From an uncultured Clostridia bacterium (GTDB taxonomy: Bacteria; Bacillota; Clostridia; Peptostreptococcales; Anaerovoracaceae): 64,000 bases of DNA. The translations under genes were made by a program, and so were the position numbers. The stretch lies in assembly GCA_934281605.1 (NCBI GenBank), contig CAKQXD010000005.1:62001-126000 (forward strand). Reading direction: 5' to 3'. Each line of letters opens with the position of its first letter. Position 1 is the stretch's first letter. Under the pieces are notes generated by a model. That model did not search any database. It was not told where the DNA came from and worked only from the letters and a program-made list of their open reading frames with translations. Shown here piece by piece: positions 58,546 through 64,000 of the stretch.

Positions 58546-59475
58546 CTAATCTTCAAACAGCGGTGTGGAGAAATATCGTTCGGCTGTGTCCGGCAGGACG
58601 GTGACCACGGTTTTGTCTTCGCCCAGTTTCTTGGCCAGCTGGATGGCGGCGGCTACGTTGGTGCCGCTGGAAATGCCGCACATGATGCCTTCTTTTGATG
58701 CCAGTTCCTGCGCAGTGCGGATGGCTTCTTCGTCCTTCACGATATAAATGTCCTGATAGATATTCTGGTTGAGGATGTCCGGGATCACGCCGTCGCCGAT
58801 GCCCATCTGCAGGTGCGATCCGATGGATCCGCCTGACAGGATGGCTGCGTGCTCCGGCTCTACCGCCCAGATCTCCATGTCCGGATTAGCAGCTTTCAGC
58901 GTTTCACCAATGCCTGTGATAGTACCGCCTGTACCGATTCCAGAGCAGAATCCGTGGATCGGTCCGTCCACCTGTTCCAGGATTTCTTTTCCCGTATGGG
59001 ACCGGTGCACCTGCGGATTTGCCGGGTTGATGAACTGCTGCGGTACGAAGACATTGGGATCTTCCTCCGCCATACGCATAGCGGTCTGCAGACATTCGTC
59101 GATACATTCGCCGATATTGTTGTCATCGTGGATCAGGATCAGCTCCGCCCCGTAGTGATGGATCAGCTTCCGCCGCTCTTCACTGACAGAGTCCGGCATG
59201 ATGATGATCGTCCGATAGCCCTTTACAGCTCCTACCAGAGCAAGACCGATGCCCTGATTGCCGCTGGTCGGCTCAACGATGATCGTGTCCTCATGGATAA
59301 CGCCCTTTTCCTCGGCGTCACAGATCATGTTGTAGGCAGTTCTCGTCTTGATGGAGCCGCCCACGTTAAGCCCTTCGAATTTGACCAGAATGCGCGCTGC
59401 GCCCTCCGGCACCATATGATTTAATTGGATCATGGGAGTATTGCCCATCGCATCCAGGATGTTTTGATAGACCAT
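58546..59475 (-). CDS. cysK: Cysteine synthase (O-acetylserine sulfhydrylase)
   Basis: PLP enzyme of 309 residues that makes cysteine from O-acetylserine and sulfide. PLP lysine in GGSIKTRTAYNM (near 43), phosphate loop EPTSGNQGIGLA and the GTGGTITG motif; C-terminus FSTPLFED. The active-site Lys is in KTRTA where CysK has KDR, the same change as in many clostridial copies. GC content is clearly higher than in the array genes around it, so this housekeeping gene interrupts the zinc-ribbon/kinase array. It has its own terminator. It depends on serine made by serC and serA. Confidence 0.92.
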   Translation of the reverse strand: MVYQNILDAMGNTPMIQLNHMVPEGAARILVKFEGLNVGGSIKTRTAYNMICDAEEKGVIHEDTIIVEPTSGNQGIGLALVGAVKGYRTIIIMPDSVSEERRKLIHHYGAELILIHDDNNIGECIDECLQTAMRMAEEDPNVFVPQQFINPANPQVHRSHTGKEILEQVDGPIHGFCSGIGTGGTITGIGETLKAANPDMEIWAVEPEHAAILSGGSIGSHLQMGIGDGVIPDILNQNIYQDIYIVKDEEAIRTAQELASKEGIMCGISSGTNVAAAIQLAKKLGEDKTVVTVLPDTAERYFSTPLFED

Positions 59476-59573
59476 GTTGTTACAAACCTTCTTTCTGATG
59501 CATTGCTATACTGCCCATTATACTGCAAAATATCAAAATTTACCATCAAAACAACTCATAGATTAAGGATTTT

Positions 59574-61976
59574 TTATATCAAACATATTGGCTCATAAAT
59601 CCAAACTTCGCACAAATCGCCAGGAACTATTATGCCTTTCGTATCCACCTGAAAAACAATGCTGTAGTGTTCACCCTTACGATAAAAATCTCCTACATAA
59701 CTTTTCGCTATACTATCCCCTGCCTCTATTGTATCATCCTGATTCGGATTGAAATGTCTAAACTTGCAATCCAGAAGTTGTTCCATATCAGAAACAGATA
59801 TTTTTTCATCCACACCCATTAACTGAGATGCATTGCCACCTACTCCAGTACAAACAGCTTCTCCATCATATACATTTCTCACACCCGAGCAACCATATGG
59901 TTCTGTATACCATACTCGACTAGAAAACGACAATAATAAATTTAAATCTGACTCATAAAAAGTTCCGCTCCACCCATATCCACATTCCGTATCTTCTGAC
60001 ATATTATATTTCGAGCAAAGGCGATCTGCTGACATTCCAATATATTTTGAGACTTTATCAAACTGATCCCATGGGCTGTATTCTATAACTTTGATATTCT
60101 TTTCAAAATTAAATTTATCCCCTTCATATTCCCATTCCAGTTTTACTTTATGTTCTCCTTCTGTAAGATCATCTTGTACTACACCGTTTTCCACTGTTAT
60201 CGCATTATCATCTATGAATAATTGATATTTTTCAATTGCTGCATTTTGATCCTTATTCTCAATTATATTGTGATAATTTGCCGTTAGAGTTCCAAGTGTA
60301 ACCCCTGCGTCAGTTAAATAATACTGATCTTTTAGTGAAACGTCTTTCAAATCAAGATATTTTGAGTATTGAGCCAATGGGCGTTTTTTCTCAACGATCG
60401 GATTTGATTTTTCATCCAGAACCAACACTTTGATCGTCCAGTTTGCTTTACAGGAAACGCCAATCTCAATTTTATAGCATCCCTTGCTTTTTATATCTTT
60501 CGGAATACCTTTTACTGAAAAACAACCCTGGCTTTCCAAATATGGTCCTGCTTTTGCATCGACTCCCAGTTTTATGAGCAGCGGTATATCAAGTGAAGCA
60601 TCCCCATAAATTCCAGCAAATGCATCTAATTCTCCAGATACCATCAGATGCGCTTCGATATCACCTGTAATATCAGCATACTTTTTACGTTCTTCCTGTT
60701 TCTTAACATCATAGATAATGCCCTGTGAAAAAGTCAAGGAAGCATCTACCCCGGCATTAAACTCTGCACTAAACATCACATCAGAAGTCAATCCCAGTTC
60801 CAGATTGATACAAATCGGACCTACCAGAGGGATTTTAATTGGAACAAAAGGTACTTCATACTGTCCCTGACTGGATTCCAGAGATTCATTGTTTTTATAA
60901 TCTTGTAAAGCTTTTTTTATAGATTTTTCTACCTGCTCAGAATCCTTCCCCTCTACAGAAAATTCCATTCCACTTGTAAACGTCAAGCTGTTATCAACCA
61001 TTGCGATTTTCTCATCATATTTTGCCAGTGATTGACATTTCACACTAAAAGTGATTTTCAATTTTTTACCCTTGTCTTTTGGATCCTTTAACGTAACATG
61101 GAAGCAAAATTCATTTTTTCCTTTTTTCTCAACAGTAACATCAATGTCCGAATCATCAGCAGCATATACCTCTTCTGTAAACGCATCTAATACTCCCATT
61201 TCATGCAATGATCCCAACAAAGCGTCTTCATCAATCTCTGCGTCGCGAAAATCCACATAATCACTATAGAAAATATTCACTTTCTTATATACATTTTCTG
61301 CATCGGGATCTTCATAGCCTGCTTTTGTAGTGCCATTTTCCATATGTACATCTTTCAGCTGATAAATTTCATCAATGTCATCTTTGTTGGTATCTGCAAT
61401 AATAATATCGCCGTTGTTGTACTTTCCCTTTAGTGAAATCGTATCTTTTGATACTTTCACATCAGAGTCTTTTGGCTGTAAAACACCATCCCGATAAGTC
61501 ACTTCCCGCGTTTCTTTCTGTGCCACAAGGAAAGTTATTTTCTTTGCTTTATGATAATCTTCTTCTTGAAAGCTGCCTTTATCCTGCAAATCCAGAGTAT
61601 AAAGGCCACCTACTTTGTAACCCTTTTGCGGCGCACTTACTTTTATCACATCACCTGCATCCGAATTGCTGGTTTTTACGGGGTTACCTTCAATATCATA
61701 CACAACAAAATCCTTTGCTTTCACATCATTGTTGGATTTACTTTTTTCAATAGCAAAAGAATAATTTTCAGGTACATTGACCAGCATATACTCCCCTGCG
61801 TCTTCATCAATGATCCTGACGTCTATTCTATTTCCGGTGGCAACCGCTGCTGCCGCTACACAAGCTCCCACTACTGCTACGACAATTGCAACAGAAACAA
61901 TAACTGCAACCTTACGTCTGGAATGGCCAACTTTATTTTCTTTATTTTTTGTATGCTTTAAAAATCTGAAATTCAT
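59574..61976 (-). CDS. Large membrane-anchored protein, unknown, next to the Ser/Thr kinase
   Basis: Protein of 800 residues: basic cytoplasmic tail (1-22), transmembrane helix about 23-47, then 750 external residues. No known domain is recognised. The first part (about 50-200) is beta-rich with lysine-rich turns, a middle part is acidic, and the end holds a YxxxYCGYGWSG-like segment (CGYGWSGTFYESD, CSGVRNVYDGEAVC) with several Cys. It starts 14 bases after the kinase stop, so both are coupled. It may be the exported target or ligand binder of the kinase system. Confidence 0.75.
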   Translation of the reverse strand: MNFRFLKHTKNKENKVGHSRRKVAVIVSVAIVVAVVGACVAAAAVATGNRIDVRIIDEDAGEYMLVNVPENYSFAIEKSKSNNDVKAKDFVVYDIEGNPVKTSNSDAGDVIKVSAPQKGYKVGGLYTLDLQDKGSFQEEDYHKAKKITFLVAQKETREVTYRDGVLQPKDSDVKVSKDTISLKGKYNNGDIIIADTNKDDIDEIYQLKDVHMENGTTKAGYEDPDAENVYKKVNIFYSDYVDFRDAEIDEDALLGSLHEMGVLDAFTEEVYAADDSDIDVTVEKKGKNEFCFHVTLKDPKDKGKKLKITFSVKCQSLAKYDEKIAMVDNSLTFTSGMEFSVEGKDSEQVEKSIKKALQDYKNNESLESSQGQYEVPFVPIKIPLVGPICINLELGLTSDVMFSAEFNAGVDASLTFSQGIIYDVKKQEERKKYADITGDIEAHLMVSGELDAFAGIYGDASLDIPLLIKLGVDAKAGPYLESQGCFSVKGIPKDIKSKGCYKIEIGVSCKANWTIKVLVLDEKSNPIVEKKRPLAQYSKYLDLKDVSLKDQYYLTDAGVTLGTLTANYHNIIENKDQNAAIEKYQLFIDDNAITVENGVVQDDLTEGEHKVKLEWEYEGDKFNFEKNIKVIEYSPWDQFDKVSKYIGMSADRLCSKYNMSEDTECGYGWSGTFYESDLNLLLSFSSRVWYTEPYGCSGVRNVYDGEAVCTGVGGNASQLMGVDEKISVSDMEQLLDCKFRHFNPNQDDTIEAGDSIAKSYVGDFYRKGEHYSIVFQVDTKGIIVPGDLCEVWIYEPICLI

Positions 61977-61990
61977 TGCACGATCCTCTT

Positions 61991-63610
61991 TTACTTTGCA
62001 TTATAAATATAAACAATACTGCTACCTGGGAAAATCCGATACTCTTTACTGTAAATTTTAATCGTTAAATCCTTATATTCCCCTACAGCCATATACGTTC
62101 CATGGGCTTTATCTTCATCTGTGGCGGTAGTATCACAGGTGAAGTCCACGCCCATTAGATCATCCAGATTACTTTCCACCATGTAATAATTGGCATCTTG
62201 AAAAGTATCGCTCATTGTTCCTATATAGCCGATACATTCCGGTTGGTTCATCGAACTTTCTTTCGCATCAAATTCCTTGGAAAAACAAAGGACTCCGCCC
62301 AGCCAATCTTTTACTTCATAATTAACTGTTCCAAATTCCGTATATCTGTCCGTTTTTGTTAATCCTTGATCATGCTTTTGCCCCACAACATGATAATTTT
62401 GACCAATAGTATCATTTAAATCTTTTAATACTTTATGATTTTCCAGCTGTTTTGCATCCATTCCAGCGGTCTCCATCTGCTCCATATAAACATCCACTTT
62501 ATTCATAACAGGTTTTGCTGCGATGGCTGCTGAAATCAGCAAAACAACCACAATCACTAAAATAATAGAAATGCCTTTACGAGGTTTCTTTTTCTTCCGT
62601 TTTACGGGAACTGCCTTTTCTAAGGCTATTGAAAATTCTTCTGCATTTTTATACCTATCTTCCTGCTTTAAAGCCAGTGCCTTGACCACCAGTGAATCCA
62701 GCCAGTCGGGTATTGTTTTTTCAATTTCACTTGGCAGAATCAGCCTATCCTCCGTTACCCGATCAAATGCCTCCTGGGGCAGTTTTCCTGTCAACAACTG
62801 ATATAAAATCACGCCAACTGCGTACAGATCAGTTCTCTGATCCTGCCTGCTTGACCGGCTATACTGCTCTACGGGGGCATACCCTGCTTTTAAAACGACT
62901 GACATACTCTTAGTCGTATCTGCTGCAAAAAATCTGGCAGCGCCGAAGTCGATCAGCTTGATGTTTCCATCTTTTAAAATCATAATATTATCAGGGGAAA
63001 GATCCCGGTGAATGATTCCCTCTCCATGAATGAGTTTCAGGGTATGCAAAAGAGCCTGCACGATCTGCAAGCTCTCTTCTATGGATAATTTTCTGGTTGA
63101 AACGGATTCGGAGTGTTCTACTACTTCGCAATCAGGCTGATTAATCGAAACATACTCTTTGAGTGTCTGACCTTCTATGTACTCCATAATGATATAGGCA
63201 GTGCCATTTTCTTCGATACAATCAAATACATTCACAACACCGCTGCTCTCATTGAATTTAGCCAGTGCCTTTGCCTCGTCAATAAAGCCTTTCAGGCCCT
63301 TTTGATATGCCGACTCGTTATTCATTCCTGTCAAACCAACCGGCAATGTTCCAGGCATACGGTTCACAAGACCCGTCGGAAAATACTCCTTGATCGCGAT
63401 TTTGATTTCAAGTTTTGTATCCCAGGCAACATAAGTAATGCCAAATCCTCCTGCCCCAATAACTGTTCCTACGATATATCGATCAGTAATAACAGTTCCA
63501 GGTGGCAAGGAGTATGCGATTTCCGAAGCCGTTCCCTCTACAAATCCACAAAACGGGCACACATCAAATTCATCCTGATATATTTCCATGCAATGTAAAC
63601 AGCGTTTCAT
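61991..63610 (-). CDS. Ser/Thr protein kinase with N-terminal zinc ribbon and external domain
   Basis: Protein of 539 residues. Zinc ribbon at Cys4, Cys7, Cys18 and Cys21; kinase domain (about 40-310) with GAGGFGITYVAWD, IKEYFPTG (Lys in IAIKEY), HRDLSPDNIMIL, LIDFGAARFF and the activation segment SVVLKAGYAPVEQY; a transmembrane helix about 347-367 and a 170-residue external domain with VYMEQMETAG. The layout is like PknB/PrkC, but a sensor replaces PASTA repeats. Second kinase (63649-64000) upstream shares the C-terminal kinase end, so the genes are duplicates. Confidence 0.92.
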   Translation of the reverse strand: MKRCLHCMEIYQDEFDVCPFCGFVEGTASEIAYSLPPGTVITDRYIVGTVIGAGGFGITYVAWDTKLEIKIAIKEYFPTGLVNRMPGTLPVGLTGMNNESAYQKGLKGFIDEAKALAKFNESSGVVNVFDCIEENGTAYIIMEYIEGQTLKEYVSINQPDCEVVEHSESVSTRKLSIEESLQIVQALLHTLKLIHGEGIIHRDLSPDNIMILKDGNIKLIDFGAARFFAADTTKSMSVVLKAGYAPVEQYSRSSRQDQRTDLYAVGVILYQLLTGKLPQEAFDRVTEDRLILPSEIEKTIPDWLDSLVVKALALKQEDRYKNAEEFSIALEKAVPVKRKKKKPRKGISIILVIVVVLLISAAIAAKPVMNKVDVYMEQMETAGMDAKQLENHKVLKDLNDTIGQNYHVVGQKHDQGLTKTDRYTEFGTVNYEVKDWLGGVLCFSKEFDAKESSMNQPECIGYIGTMSDTFQDANYYMVESNLDDLMGVDFTCDTTATDEDKAHGTYMAVGEYKDLTIKIYSKEYRIFPGSSIVYIYNAK

Positions 63611-63648
63611 ATTAGTGTCCTCATATTTTTATCTGTTCTAAGTGTAAT

Positions 63649-64000
63649 CTATTCTAGACTATCAATTAACTGATCAATGTCATCATACTGTGTGTTCTGT
63701 TCGACAGATGACGAATTATCTCTAGCACCAAAGATACAATACGTGGCAATAGATAATAAAACAACAACTACCAGTAATACTATAAAAATCAAAAAAGCCT
63801 TTTTCCTCTTTACTTTTTTCACTACTTTTTCTTTTGTAACTAGTTCTGTATGCCCGGCTGTTGACCTTGAAATATCAAAATTTTTTTCTTCTAATGCAAA
63901 TAAAAATTCTTCTGCATTCCCATATCGATCCTCTTGCTTCAAAGCCATTGCCTTGACCACCACTGAATCCAGCCAGTCAGGTATTGTTTTTTCAATTTTA
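63649..64000 (-). CDS. Second Ser/Thr protein kinase, C-terminal part (cut by the window edge)
   Basis: The last 116 codons, running off the right edge. They match the end of the kinase domain in the next gene (IEKTIPDWLDS then VVKAMALKQEDRYGNAEEF) followed by a basic stretch KKVKRKKA, a transmembrane helix (FLIFIVLLVVVVLLSIATYCIF) and a short external tail of 25 residues. Unlike the neighbour it has almost no external domain. Tandem kinase genes fit a duplication. Confidence 0.85.
   Translation of the reverse strand, partial: KIEKTIPDWLDSVVVKAMALKQEDRYGNAEEFLFALEEKNFDISRSTAGHTELVTKEKVVKKVKRKKAFLIFIVLLVVVVLLSIATYCIFGARDNSSSVEQNTQYDDIDQLIDSLE

Overview
The window reads as chromosomal DNA of a Gram-positive anaerobe of the class Clostridia (Firmicutes). 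Support: meso-diaminopimelate MurE, SpoVD/DacF-type penicillin-binding carboxypeptidase, a glycyl-radical enzyme, an ECF vitamin transporter subunit, strong GGAGG ribosome binding sites, split CoaB and CoaC, LytTR and NarL regulators, and AT-rich promoters with 17-bp spacers in a genome of about 50 percent GC. A member of the Anaerovoracaceae or a neighbouring family is my best guess, but that placement is inference only.

Layout. 1-4.5 kb: leftward lipid/redox genes (two tandem AMP-binding acyl-CoA synthetases, a C_GCAxxG_C_C protein, an FAD dehydrogenase) and a DUF1292 gene. 4.5-10.3 kb: uvrC, a D,D-carboxypeptidase and serC leftward, facing serA across a face-to-face promoter pair sharing one dyad. 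10.3-16.3 kb: housekeeping (YihY, RdgB, a 2-hydroxyacid dehydrogenase, NhaC antiporter, PAP2 phosphatase, CrcB and two related small membrane proteins). 16.5-20.4 kb: a nitrogen module made of an ammonium transporter fused to a histidine kinase, its NarL-type response regulator and a second, plain ammonium transporter whose promoter carries tandem sites two helical turns apart. 20.4-22.8 kb: three small XRE regulators and a PHP phosphoesterase. 23-25 kb: tRNA-Ser(GGA) followed by an odd tRNA-like segment, then a low-GC RhuM-Fic gene bracketed by two copies of a 145-bp repeat. 25-30.5 kb: class V aminotransferase, ECF S component, methylglyoxal synthase, threonine synthase, CoaC, CoaB. 30.7-31.7 kb: tRNA-Glu(CTC), a probable type I toxin-antitoxin pair, another 145-bp repeat and a 34-bp tandem repeat. 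31.7-41.4 kb: envelope genes (DUF368 polyprenyl-phosphate translocase family, flippase, two ATPase-permease fusions, MurE) and an aldo/keto reductase. 41.5-47.6 kb: AraC-type regulator, amino-acid permease and an orphan glycyl-radical enzyme. 47.7-51.4 kb: small membrane protein, metallophosphoesterase, LytTR regulator, XRE regulator, coiled-coil protein. 51.5-64 kb: a leftward array of zinc-ribbon, TPR, YARHG, WG-repeat and Ser/Thr-kinase membrane proteins, interrupted by cysK.

Most interesting points. (1) Five intergenic copies (two of them on the minus strand) of a 144-145-bp element with five alternating TTCATCC/GGATGAA boxes at nearly constant offsets (0, 34, 73, 104, 134); two flank the RhuM-Fic gene. 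I do not recognise this family. (2) Both tRNA genes are followed by a terminator and then by a perfect or near-perfect inverted copy of their own T-arm; the tRNA-Ser copy continues into a miniature acceptor-stem hairpin ending in GCCA. (3) A 30-codon hydrophobic ORF with a convergent antisense promoter and shared bidirectional terminator looks like a type I toxin-antitoxin system. (4) The glycyl-radical enzyme has Cys-Ile-Gln where characterised eliminases have Cys-x-Glu, has no activase in the window and is linked to an amino-acid permease. (5) The zinc-ribbon/kinase array is a probable envelope sensing or assembly system of unknown function.
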